From Rossellomorea vietnamensis (GTDB lineage Bacteria > Bacillota > Bacilli > Bacillales > Bacillaceae_B), in NCBI RefSeq assembly GCF_008180615.1, contig NZ_VTEH01000018.1, positions 60,615 through 101,777 on the forward strand: DNA of 41,163 bases. The letters are read 5' to 3'. Position numbers and translations under genes: made by a program. The notes beneath the pieces are model-generated. The model ran no database searches, had not been told where the DNA came from, and worked only from the letters and a program-made list of their open reading frames with translations. Position 1 is the stretch's first letter, and each line of letters starts with the position of its first letter. Of the stretch, positions 25,995 to 33,800 are shown in pieces.

Positions 25995-26023
25995 AGCATA
26001 GTGAAAGTTGCAGAAATTGTCAA
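25995..26023 (-). promoter_or_regulatory. Sigma-A promoter of the B12-uptake operon
   Basis: On the minus strand a perfect TTGACA (26018-26023), a 17-base spacer, then TATGCT (25995-26000). Transcription would start near 25988, just before the riboswitch. Confidence 0.85.
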
Positions 26024-26025
26024 TA

Positions 26026-26060
26026 GAGGGACGGAGGAGGACTTTCCCTTTGTCCCTCTA
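26026..26060. repeat. GGGACA-type repeat
   Basis: AGGGACGGAGGAGGACTTTC followed by CCTTTGTCCCT. It sits immediately upstream of the -35 box of the B12 operon promoter. Confidence 0.6.
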
Positions 26061-26230
26061 TAATTGCAAATAGCGTCGAACTACGCCCGGGGGTCAGACC
26101 CCGATATCCAAATAATAGGTACCTATGTTAGTATGTTGTATAAGAGGGAGCTGCTGAAGCAGCAGGTAACCTGATTTTGTTCTACGTTTCTTTATTAAAA
26201 TTTAATTCCGTGATAAAGGATGTTTTTAAA

Positions 26231-26971
26231 ATGAAAAACAACCACAAGAACATAGTCTTATCTGTAGTGATACCTTTGGTCATAATAGGTGGGCTTGTAA
26301 TTGCATTCGTGATGGCTTTACCTTTCATCGGAGTGCTGGGTTTCACTTTGTTTACAGATTTTGAAAATAAGAGCCAAGAAGAGAAAACTACTGGAGAAGT
26401 TCAGGAGTACCTAACTGAAAAGTATGATGGTGAATTTGTGATTAGCGTGGAGTCAAGTTTTGAATTAGGGACAGAAATTGAGGTGTATCCTAAAAATCAC
26501 CAAGATTATAGTTTCTATGTCGAGAGAAATTATAATTCTACCGATCCTCTGTTTCATGATGAGTTAATTTATACAATTGCTAAAAAAAAGCTTATGGAGA
26601 GAGTAGCAGCAGATTTTCCGGAATCCTATGAGGATTTCTATATAAAGAACATAGTTGTGACAAATAAAGATTGGACTGTCAATGTAGATAAAGAACTTCC
26701 CAAGCTAGAGGAATTACCAGTCAAAATGGATGTCTTATTAAAAGGAGAATCCATAAGCAAAGAACTAGACCTTGAGCATGCATGGTTGCTTTTTAATAAG
26801 ATGAAGGAGATCGTTCAATCACATGAGGGTTCCATCAATCAAGTCGCTATCAAATCGGTTTACCCAGGTGAAAACGGGTACAAAGGATTCAAGGAACACC
26901 ACTTTATCATTCCTATAGAAAAGCTTGATGCTGTAAAAACATCTGAAGATCTACTGTTATTTAAGCAATAA
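26231..26971 (+). CDS. Membrane-anchored hypothetical protein
   Basis: 246 residues from the ATG at 26231 (MKNNHKN), with AAAGG 11 bases upstream. An alternative TTG start 18 codons before has no site. One hydrophobic segment at about residues 8-40 (IVLSVVIPLVIIGGLVIAFV) anchors it. The rest is a soluble, mixed alpha/beta region on the outside by charge, starting EEKTTGEVQEYLTEKY. I do not recognise the family; similar one-helix Bacillus proteins are annotated only as hypothetical. Not linked to neighbours in an operon. Confidence 0.7.
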   Translation: MKNNHKNIVLSVVIPLVIIGGLVIAFVMALPFIGVLGFTLFTDFENKSQEEKTTGEVQEYLTEKYDGEFVISVESSFELGTEIEVYPKNHQDYSFYVERNYNSTDPLFHDELIYTIAKKKLMERVAADFPESYEDFYIKNIVVTNKDWTVNVDKELPKLEELPVKMDVLLKGESISKELDLEHAWLLFNKMKEIVQSHEGSINQVAIKSVYPGENGYKGFKEHHFIIPIEKLDAVKTSEDLLLFKQ

Positions 26972-27579
26972 TTACTCATAGTATCCTATTCACTCAGGAA
27001 ATCCCCCCATATTGACGGTGGACTGGTCTAAATAACTGAAGTCGAAGGATATTATTCCAATTAATCAGGCAGATGAAATGGTGTCCAAGATTAAGTAAAT
27101 GTTGAAGGCCTTAAGGGGATAAGCACTATTCACAAATATCGGATAAACGAATAGCAGCCCCTGGTGTGTAAATCGCCTTTATCCTTTAGTATCAAAGGGA
27201 TAGGGTGATTTTTGTTTTGCTGACTTTTAGTGGCGAAAGTTGGATAACGGTAAACTCAACTTAATGTTAAGCCAAAAGAACAGTTCACGAAGTAGAATTA
27301 GCTTTTGAATACAATACAAATATTAATAAGTGTGATTGGGGCTATTATTCTTTTAGTCTCCAGCCAATGTGGAAACCATTGAAGTAACTCTGGAAAATCT
27401 AGGATTGGCTGAACTAACGAAAATTCTCTGGATCTCTCAATACGGTGAACTGTCACATGAACTCTCCCCATACTTTCCGGAGTGAATATCAAAGGTTACT
27501 TAACATGGTCTCTTTGATAAAAAAACCGCTTTCCTTCTGCGTTTAGAACCATTTTTTAAATTTATATTAGTATTATAAA
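26972..27579. other. Gap with gene debris
   Basis: No supported gene. Around 27043-27099 a frame-shifted fragment reads like VEGY(I)PINQADEMVSKIK before a stop, suggesting the end of a decayed gene. The remaining DNA has many stops in all frames. Confidence 0.3.
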
Positions 27580-27612
27580 GGGGACGAAGGGGCAGGTCCC
27601 TCGCTCCGTCCT
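27580..27612. repeat. GGGACA-type repeat
   Basis: GGGGACGAAGGGGCAGGTCC followed by CTCGCTCCGTCC; decayed but recognisable member of the family. Confidence 0.5.
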
Positions 27613-27673
27613 TGCTAAGACAATACATTGAAAAGGAAAGAATCACACCATTCCCAGCTAGCCAATGGCACAG

Positions 27674-27710
27674 AAAAGAGACATGCCGCAACAACGACGT
27701 GTCTCTTTTT
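27674..27710 (-). terminator. Hairpin downstream of the peptide-bacteriocin-like operon
   Basis: AAAAGAGACATG pairs with CGTGTCTCTTTT (12 bp with one G-U). The minus-strand tail is TTTTCTG. It lies about 165 bases past the VKOR stop and belongs to the same hairpin family as 12238-12269 and 33801-33844. Confidence 0.5.
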
Positions 27711-27807
27711 AAAGTTGAAGCTGATGATCCTATGCCAAGAACAGAGCATCCCTCTAAATCTTGATCATTGAATTTTAAAAAAGTAGTAAGGTAATTGGGG
27801 AATTGGG

Positions 27808-27874
27808 TGGGACAAGGAACCTGTGTCCCTAGAATAGAAAGACTTTCGACAAATCTCGGGGCGTCCCTGTCACC
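27808..27874. repeat. GGGACA-type repeat plus partial terminator cassette
   Basis: GGGACAAGGAACCTGTGTCC (27810-27829), then TTTCGACAAATCTCGGGGCG (27844-27863) and CCTGTCACC. The second part matches the cassettes at 34283-34320 and 36399-36440 but lacks their left arm. It lies directly after the VKOR gene. Confidence 0.55.
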
Positions 27875-27875
27875 C

Positions 27876-28304
27876 CTAATGCACCTGCACCCTTTTCATC
27901 ATCGCTACTTGCAGAAGGGCCATTGCAAATATGTTGACGGCCGATATCACGCACCAAAAACACAATTCCTGAATAATGAACATGCTGATGGTAAGAAGAT
28001 ACACCGTGAACAAGCAGGCGGTGAGTACACTGATGAGTATCAACTTTTCGAGCCATGCTTTTATATGGATAATGGTAACTAGGCAAAGGACAACGAGATA
28101 ACTATAGCCCAATAATCCTATCTGAGATACATGAATACCTGCTATTTTAGAAAATGGGCTTTTGTTAACCGCATCACATCCAGAGCCGCCTAGAGGACAT
28201 GCCAGCGAATCACTGACTTTCATAGAAAGCACTAGATAGATACACAATCCCATCCCGATAAGTGATAGAAGAATTCTATTCGTTCTTAATAGTGTTAATA
28301 ACAT
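27876..28304 (-). CDS. VKOR-family (BdbC-like) disulfide generator
   Basis: 142 residues with four or five membrane helices. All four VKOR cysteines are present: C36 and C43 in the loop pair (ACPLGGSGCDAV) and C115/C118 in CFWC. The conserved serine region SPFSKIAGI also fits. VKOR/DsbB-type proteins pass electrons from a DsbA partner to quinone. The gene begins inside the upstream DsbA-like gene (29-base overlap), so the pair is co-translated. It is the last gene of the operon. Bacillus sublancin and ComGC depend on similar BdbB/BdbC-BdbD pairs. Confidence 0.88.
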   Translation of the reverse strand: MLLTLLRTNRILLSLIGMGLCIYLVLSMKVSDSLACPLGGSGCDAVNKSPFSKIAGIHVSQIGLLGYSYLVVLCLVTIIHIKAWLEKLILISVLTACLFTVYLLTISMFIIQELCFWCVISAVNIFAMALLQVAMMKRVQVH

Positions 28305-28884
28305 CGCTTAGCTTTTCCTTAGTGAGGATCCCCGTAAATGCCTGGTCATTAATGATGATAGTGGGTGTCGATTGGATTCCAGCCGCCTCAGCCTCATCGT
28401 CTAACAACCGTTGTAATCCTGAATGGTCATGCCGCTTTAGTTTTAGGGTTTCATTCATCTCCTCTTGCAATGCTTCACTGTCATTTTCGTCCCAGTCACT
28501 TGTATTCTCAAAGATCACTCTAATATTCTCCAGTAGATCTGTATCTCCTATATTTGGATCAATAAAATGGACTGCCTCGTTACCAAGCGGAAACTTTTCC
28601 AGCGTAATCGGCTTCCATATATATAGAATTTCGTTTTTCTCCACGAGCTCTTTTAAGGTTTCATGGAGGTTCTGGTTGTTTTCCTGACAAAAAGGGCACT
28701 CGAAGTTGGAATATTCCACAATTTGAACGTCTGAATCCGGATTACCCATTACAAACCCCTTGTCAGAAATCTCTGCAGTATCAATATGGGCGGCAACCTG
28801 AGATTTCACGAGGACCATCCCCGTTATGAAAAGAACAGCCATTACACTTAAACCAATCAAGGATTTAATGTATTTTTTGTTCAT
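28276..28884 (-). CDS. DsbA/BdbD-like thiol-disulfide oxidoreductase
   Basis: 202 residues. One N-terminal membrane helix (about 7-27) anchors the protein with its domain outside. Active site C63-P-F-C66 in NFECPFCQ and the cis-proline loop STPT are both intact. The fold has the helical insertion typical of DsbA/BdbD. AGGAGG lies seven bases before the ATG. It overlaps both the small membrane protein gene upstream and the VKOR gene downstream. Its likely substrate is the two-cysteine peptide encoded at the head of the operon. Confidence 0.9.
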   Translation of the reverse strand: MNKKYIKSLIGLSVMAVLFITGMVLVKSQVAAHIDTAEISDKGFVMGNPDSDVQIVEYSNFECPFCQENNQNLHETLKELVEKNEILYIWKPITLEKFPLGNEAVHFIDPNIGDTDLLENIRVIFENTSDWDENDSEALQEEMNETLKLKRHDHSGLQRLLDDEAEAAGIQSTPTIIINDQAFTGILTKEKLSDVINTIKNE

Positions 28885-29149
28885 TCAACTTACCTCCTTT
28901 CCGTATAAGAAGTATTACACTAATTAGAAGGGTCAGGAATGTTACAGTAATGCCAATGACATACCATATTCCAGTTGAAATACGGATGAACATGCCATCC
29001 TCGCTGACATCAACGATAAATAAGTCAAACACACTCATTGTCTGGATCGTCATAAGTGCGTAGCCCGTAATGCCGCCAAAAATCATCATCATCAAAACTA
29101 AGCTAATGAAAATAGATGCAATACACGATTTAATAATGGTCCCTGTCAC
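28865..29149 (-). CDS. Small two-helix membrane protein, possible immunity factor
   Basis: 94 residues from a GTG at 29149, eight bases after GGAGG. A GTG three codons earlier lies inside that site. Two hydrophobic helices (about 8-35 and 57-80) flank a short acidic outside loop (DVSEDGMF); the end is basic. No recognised domain. Small membrane proteins in bacteriocin operons are often self-immunity proteins, and position is the only argument here. It overlaps the DsbA-like gene by 20 bases and follows the M50 gene after about 150 bases. Confidence 0.65.
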   Translation of the reverse strand: MTGTIIKSCIASIFISLVLMMMIFGGITGYALMTIQTMSVFDLFIVDVSEDGMFIRISTGIWYVIGITVTFLTLLISVILLIRKGGKLNEQKIH

Positions 29150-29302
29150 TACAATCACCTCCCCGTGCTATTATTTCATCAATTTTTATTGAAACCTTGT
29201 TAAATAGCTTTGTTAAAACAGATAGATATCCTCGATGCTGCACATACGAACAAACAGGTATGGTTGCCAACCAACCGTTTACTTTAGCGAACATAAGTCA
29301 TT

Positions 29303-30157
29303 TTAAATCTTTACTTTGAAAAATGGAGAGAAAAGCTTTTTTCCATCGCTGCAAAAAGGAAATAGATTGATCAGATGAATGAAAAAGATGCTCGAAAGAA
29401 ACAACCAAAACAGATAGAAGAAAGGGTCGCTAATAAACATCCCCGCCCATGCCATGATGACCCCGACACCGGCAGTTGCAAGAGGGCCGCTTACCCCTAT
29501 TGATGCTTCATGTTCCGTTACCGGCCTGACCAGGCGAAAAAGCAAGGGTCTGAATTCAAAGTGTCCCAGTTGATCATTACTTGTCAGTTTTCTTAGTGTA
29601 AATAGATGTGTTGCTTCATGAAGAGCAAGACTCAAGGAGAATAAAAAGACAGCTATAAAGGAGAAAGCTCCGGCAATCATTGTTGTTCCCGGCAACAGGA
29701 GCATCAAGCAAATGGTATTGATCAGCGCTAAAAGATACATCCAAATTAACTTATATTGAAGAAGAAGCAGGGTTTTGACGGTTAAAGAAAGGAGTGATGT
29801 GCCATGGATCTCCACTCTTGAGTTGGACGGTTCCACTCTTCTGAACTGAAGTAACTGAACTAGAGTCCCCAACAGCTTCTGAGAAAGTGAGTTGTCTATA
29901 TTTATACAATGCTGACGATTTAATATCCTCAGAAATTGCATGTAATCTCCTTCGATCTTTTCGTAATCGACATTCACGAAATCCTTTTCAAGTTCCTCTG
30001 AAATCATATGAATGGATTTCTTCCCGTCAATTTTTGATAGAAATAAATTCCCCACTTTATCTATCTTATGCTCACGGCTAAGGGAGGCATCTTTTATACA
30101 ACGATTTTCGACTTTCACACCCGGCGGAATCGAAGGGATGCTAGACGGTAAGATCAT
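29303..30157 (-). CDS. M50-like metalloprotease with N-terminal PqqD/RRE-like domain
   Basis: 284 residues from the ATG at 30157 (MILPSSIPS), seven bases after GGAGG. An upstream ATG adds 12 residues without a site. Residues 15-88 have the PqqD-like pattern (LFLSKIDGKKSIHMISEELE, then a DYMQFLRIL helix), the fold used by RiPP recognition elements to hold leader peptides. The rest is a membrane protease with the zinc motif HEATH (180-184) and the distal M50 motif N264-x-x-P267 ... D271-G272. Such proteins are found with YydF- and daptide-type peptides. It most likely cuts the peptide encoded at 32459. It overlaps the permease gene by 17 bases. Confidence 0.82.
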   Translation of the reverse strand: MILPSSIPSIPPGVKVENRCIKDASLSREHKIDKVGNLFLSKIDGKKSIHMISEELEKDFVNVDYEKIEGDYMQFLRILNRQHCINIDNSLSQKLLGTLVQLLQFRRVEPSNSRVEIHGTSLLSLTVKTLLLLQYKLIWMYLLALINTICLMLLLPGTTMIAGAFSFIAVFLFSLSLALHEATHLFTLRKLTSNDQLGHFEFRPLLFRLVRPVTEHEASIGVSGPLATAGVGVIMAWAGMFISDPFFYLFWLFLSSIFFIHLINLFPFCSDGKKLFSPFFKVKI

Positions 30158-31649
30158 GGGTATCCCTCCACTTTTCAAGAATATACGAGACAATAAACAA
30201 AGTAAGGATCGTTATGCTTATGATGACGATGAGGTGTTCCTGAATAAAGCCGATGTAGTTCAATACTGCATAGATTGCAGGTAAACCTATAAAGATGGAG
30301 AAGGCCGCGGAAAACGCCATGGCAAATGGATGATCCTTCGTGTAGGGGAAAATGATTCCCATACAGTAACTAAAGCTCATTGCTAATATACCTGCAGGTG
30401 CATAACGGATAAAATCCTTAAACTGTATATCGAGAGTGCTGGAAAAAATAAGACACAACAAGCTGCTAAAAAACAGGATAAAAATAAAATTAGCAAGCCA
30501 CTTTGCAAAAATCCACCCATAGGCAGGATAGGAGAGAATCCTCTTCATCCATGTCATTTGCAGCCCTCTTCCATAAGAACTGTTTGCAAAAGCACCGCTT
30601 GACATCCAAGCGAAAATGATAAATACAGTCGTATAGGGCTCCAAATCAAGGGAAGAAAAGTGGTCAATTGTCACTATAAATACGCTTAAAGCAATCATAA
30701 AAACAAACATTATTAAGTGTTCGTCATGTCTGAAGATTTCTTTTAGTTCTTTTACAAATATCGTAAGAAATCTATTCTTAGGAAAAGGGATTCGTCTGAG
30801 AAACATTATATTACGGCTCTCAGAAATACGGGACGGCAAATTGGCAAAAAGCATTAAGGCAGCCAGGCTGATGACAGGCAGTCCGTTTGCAAGCAGGACT
30901 TGTAGGAAGGACACCTCTTCAGGATTGATGATGGCAGCTACATTGAGTAGGGAAAAGTTTAAAGCATTGATTGCTGCAGTATCCACCGATAACCATTGAT
31001 AAATTGTTACAACTAAAGTGATAAATAGAGCCAGAACAGGTGCCAGACTAAGAACACAACTCATGGATTTATTAGCAAGACCCGAAATGTTCAAAAGCCT
31101 TCTTAAGGAAAAGGAAAAAATTTCATAAAAGACCAGTGTCGCAAAAGAAAAAAAGATGATATGTATTAGAGCCGAATAAATCAACAGAACTACCCCGCCT
31201 GCAGTAAATCCCATTCCGATTCCACTGGCTATGATCAGGGGCAAGGTAAACACGCTTATAAAAATCGTGATACTTCCGATGAAAGGAAGATAATAACCTA
31301 ATTTTATCTGCCATAGCTTGACAGGCATCCAATGCAGGTTCTGCTCAATGACAGAACGTTCAGGTGACATCATGTGAAAAAAAATTAAGATGAAGGACGT
31401 ATATAAAGCGATGGACATAAAAATGGGGGATAGCAGCCCATTAATAATCCTGTTTGTTTCTCCCTCGGCCATCAATCCATTTACAAGAGGATATACTTGG
31501 CTGTATGCAAAGATGCAAAGTAATCCAAAGATCATCAATCCGATTAGAGGAATCAAGTATTTTAGGAATGTTATTTGTTGAAATTTATAAAAAGCTTGAT
31601 TCTTCCAACTGAGCAGCAAAATCCTAGAGATCATTAATGATTTTTTCAT
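30141..31649 (-). CDS. ABC transporter permease of the peptide operon
   Basis: 502 residues from the ATG at 31649 (MKKSLMISR), nine bases after GGAG. In-frame starts further upstream lie within the ATPase gene and lack a site. About 12 membrane helices in two similar blocks, as in fused-type permeases of ABC-2 exporters, with one large cytoplasmic region in the middle (RRIPFPKNRFLTIFVKELKE). It overlaps the ATPase gene by 26 bases. It would export the peptide or provide self-protection. Confidence 0.8.
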   Translation of the reverse strand: MKKSLMISRILLLSWKNQAFYKFQQITFLKYLIPLIGLMIFGLLCIFAYSQVYPLVNGLMAEGETNRIINGLLSPIFMSIALYTSFILIFFHMMSPERSVIEQNLHWMPVKLWQIKLGYYLPFIGSITIFISVFTLPLIIASGIGMGFTAGGVVLLIYSALIHIIFFSFATLVFYEIFSFSLRRLLNISGLANKSMSCVLSLAPVLALFITLVVTIYQWLSVDTAAINALNFSLLNVAAIINPEEVSFLQVLLANGLPVISLAALMLFANLPSRISESRNIMFLRRIPFPKNRFLTIFVKELKEIFRHDEHLIMFVFMIALSVFIVTIDHFSSLDLEPYTTVFIIFAWMSSGAFANSSYGRGLQMTWMKRILSYPAYGWIFAKWLANFIFILFFSSLLCLIFSSTLDIQFKDFIRYAPAGILAMSFSYCMGIIFPYTKDHPFAMAFSAAFSIFIGLPAIYAVLNYIGFIQEHLIVIISITILTLFIVSYILEKWRDTHDLTV

Positions 31650-32373
31650 GCTCGAAGCTCCTTTGCAATAGTTGAGAAGCTTGAAGAAATACATCTTCCA
31701 AATTATCGGTATTATAGCTTTTAAGAAGTTTTTCTGTACAACCCATTTCGACCATTTCACCTTTAGATATAATCCCAACCCTGTCACATAGTTCCTTTGC
31801 CAAGTGAAGGTCATGGGTGGATAGCAAAACAGAAACACCCTGCAATTTAATATGTTTTATGATTTTTTTTACAATTAGTAATGCTTCCGGGTCAAGTCCC
31901 CTGAAAGGTTCATCTAATATCAATAATTCTGGATGATGCATTAGTGACGCAATGATTTGGAGCTTTTTTTTCATTCCGTGAGAGTATCCTTTGATCATTC
32001 TGTTAGAGGCATCATTGAGATCGAATAGGGACAGCAGCTCATCACGCCTCTTTATGGAATCCACTTCATACATTTTCATAACAAACTCGAGATATTCAAC
32101 TCCACTAAGAGTTTCTGGAAGCAAGAGTTCATCCGGAACATATCCGAATGCCTTCTTTGCCGAATCAGAAGCTTTGGTTTGACCTTTTATTTTCACGGTG
32201 CCCTCAGTAGGGGTTATCAGATTGGTAATGATTCCGATGGTGGTTGTTTTCCCCGACCCGTTCGGACCGATCAACCCAAAGATTTCATTCGGCTTAATGT
32301 TCATTGTAATTCCCTTCAATGCATGAACATGTTTTCCGTAAACTTTAACCAAATCCTTCACTTCCAGCATCAT
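31624..32373 (-). CDS. ABC transporter ATPase of the peptide operon
   Basis: 249 residues. Walker A GPNGSGKTT, a signature region YSHGMKKKLQ (S-H-G instead of S-G-G, common in this exporter group), Walker B LLILDEPFRGLD and the switch histidine STHD. It belongs to the CcmA/YydI-like family of peptide and antibiotic exporters. AGGAGC lies about ten bases before the first of two adjacent ATG codons. Works with the permease encoded directly downstream. A hairpin at 32401-32443 separates it from the peptide gene. Confidence 0.9.
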   Translation of the reverse strand: MMLEVKDLVKVYGKHVHALKGITMNIKPNEIFGLIGPNGSGKTTTIGIITNLITPTEGTVKIKGQTKASDSAKKAFGYVPDELLLPETLSGVEYLEFVMKMYEVDSIKRRDELLSLFDLNDASNRMIKGYSHGMKKKLQIIASLMHHPELLILDEPFRGLDPEALLIVKKIIKHIKLQGVSVLLSTHDLHLAKELCDRVGIISKGEMVEMGCTEKLLKSYNTDNLEDVFLQASQLLQRSFEHEKIINDL

Positions 32374-32400
32374 GTAACGTACAGCTCCTTTTGCTTAAAG

Positions 32401-32443
32401 ATAAAAGAGAGGGGAGATTGGATTCCCACATTCAACCCTCTCC
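32401..32443 (-). terminator. Read-through terminator between peptide and exporter genes
   Basis: On the minus strand GAGAGGG pairs with CCCTCTC (plus 32436-32442 and 32407-32413), extended by a TTG/CAA pair inside, followed by TTTTAT. It begins about 16 bases after the peptide stop. Many bacteriocin operons have this so that the peptide is made in excess of the export and processing genes. The plus strand also gives a TTTTT tail. Confidence 0.65.
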
Positions 32444-32458
32444 TTTTTATTACTCAAG

Positions 32459-32671
32459 CTAATTCCAACAACCAACTTGGTAATAGCCGCCACCTTTATT
32501 GTAAACGGCTCCAAGACCACCGCGAGCATACATGAAACACCATGCAAGTGCCCCAAGCATAAGAGTTGCTCCCAAAGCTAAAAGGATGAATGCAGCAACA
32601 ACATACCAGACCAGGTTGTCATACTCGATTGCTTCTGTACTCATTTCTAATTTTGGAGAAGTATAGTTCAT
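32459..32671 (-). CDS. Candidate precursor peptide with membrane helix and two cysteines
   Basis: 70 residues from the ATG at 32671, six bases after AGGGGGTG; the GTG three codons before overlaps that site. Residues 1-20 are polar with LEMSTEAIE, like a leader. Residues 21-44 are one hydrophobic helix (VWYVVAAFILLALGATLML). Residues 45-70 are a Gly/Tyr-rich tail with only two cysteines in the protein, C45 at the helix end and C68 in the final GCWN. The operon encodes a DsbA-like oxidase, a VKOR and an RRE-M50 protease, so a peptide with one 22-residue disulfide loop is the simplest product. No known bacteriocin family was recognised. It could instead be a membrane signal or immunity peptide. 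Confidence 0.7.
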   Translation of the reverse strand: MNYTSPKLEMSTEAIEYDNLVWYVVAAFILLALGATLMLGALAWCFMYARGGLGAVYNKGGGYYQVGCWN

Positions 32672-32868
32672 TCTTTTCACCCCCTAATCCTGCTAAGCTC
32701 AATCGGGATAAGTAAAATGACTTCAGAAGAATGTTCTGGAGCTTGCATGTATAAAGTAACACTTTTATTCCGAATTTTGTTAATAGTTTGTCTATTTGGT
32801 TCTTTTGGAGGTTTATTTGATACTTTTAAGGTGTATATTCTGCTTGAACAAAGAAGAAAGAACTAAGG

Positions 32869-33582
32869 TCATATGAGGGTTTCTTTTAAAGTGTAATATT
32901 TTCTTTTGCTAAGAATAATTTCCTTTTTGCAGTTCGTTACGGAGATATTATAGTTGTTTGTAAATGAGTCGGGATATATCTTTATTATCTTATTTACTGA
33001 TACTAAGTAAGATTGATGTGATCGGAAGAAGTTAAAATTATTCAGCTTCTCTTCAAAGTACTTAATTCCTTCATACGATTCTATTATTTCTCCACTTACC
33101 AAATGAATGAGTGTTTTCCGGCTTACCCGTTCAAAAAACAGGATTTCATCAATATCCACTAGCATATAAGATGAATTAATCTTCACCCCTATCTTTTTAG
33201 GTGTTAAGAAACCGTTTTGCATTTTGGTAATCCGGAACAATGTGCGCTGAAGTCTGAGAGGATCGATAGGAGTAATCATGAAGTCAGCAGGATAGTATTG
33301 AATGCAATCATAGGCCAGATCAATGGTATTGGAGCAGAATATTAAAGAGATATCCTGATTAATATCTTGAATATTTTTAGCCAGCTCCATTCTGCTCTCT
33401 GAAGAATTAGTAATTTCAATAAGAGCAGCATCGACTTTCCGTTTCTTTATATAGGTTATGGCTTTCACTTCATCAGAAAACCACTCTACCTCCAAATTCT
33501 CTTCAAATTTAAGCACAAGGGTTTCCAGGTGGCTTAGGGTTTGGGGATTTTCATAGATAATAATAACATTCAAGTTATCCAT
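32869..33582 (-). CDS. LytTR-family regulator with degenerate receiver domain
   Basis: 237 residues. The N-terminal receiver domain has lost key residues. The usual Asp phospho-acceptor is E56 (DAALIEI), the acidic pocket is reduced to E11 (IIYENP), and the invariant Lys is T105 (FMITPID). The C-terminal LytTR domain is good (INSSYMLVDIDEILFFE ... FFRSHQSYLVSVNKI), so it should bind DNA. There is no histidine kinase gene nearby. It is 197 bases upstream of the peptide gene on the same strand and is the likely activator. That gap contains repeated TTTGTnnAT-like motifs that I cannot confirm as LytTR sites. GGAG lies seven bases before the start. Confidence 0.87.
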   Translation of the reverse strand: MDNLNVIIIYENPQTLSHLETLVLKFEENLEVEWFSDEVKAITYIKKRKVDAALIEITNSSESRMELAKNIQDINQDISLIFCSNTIDLAYDCIQYYPADFMITPIDPLRLQRTLFRITKMQNGFLTPKKIGVKINSSYMLVDIDEILFFERVSRKTLIHLVSGEIIESYEGIKYFEEKLNNFNFFRSHQSYLVSVNKIIKIYPDSFTNNYNISVTNCKKEIILSKRKYYTLKETLI

Positions 33583-33753
33583 CTTTCATCTCCTTTACTG
33601 CACCTAACCGTATTTCCCACTGTTTTTCCATTTTCCAGGGGATTAGTGAGTTCATAATACCATTGATTTTCCAAAAAAACTTAGAATATTCCTATAAGAA
33701 TATATCGGGGGCTAATAATAATGCCCCTTGGTTGGCCACTTAGAATGGTAAGG

Positions 33754-33785
33754 TGGGACGGAGGGACAGGCCCCTCATCCCACTC
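33754..33785. repeat. GGGACA-type repeat
   Basis: GGGACGGAGGGACAGGCCCC followed by TCATCCCACTCC. It opens the 33583-34403 gap, in which no gene is supported; the later part (about 34157-34260) is a purine-rich A/G tract. Confidence 0.55.
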
Positions 33786-33800
33786 CCATTTAACACATAA

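Noticed and set aside
32672..32868. LytTR binding sites upstream of the peptide gene
   Set aside because: TTTGTTAAT and TTTGTCTAT look like loose repeats, but the spacing and bases do not match the LytTR consensus well enough to call.
27876..33582. Sactipeptide, lanthipeptide or glycocin cluster
   Set aside because: No radical SAM, LanB/C/M or glycosyltransferase gene is present; only protease, exporter and disulfide genes.
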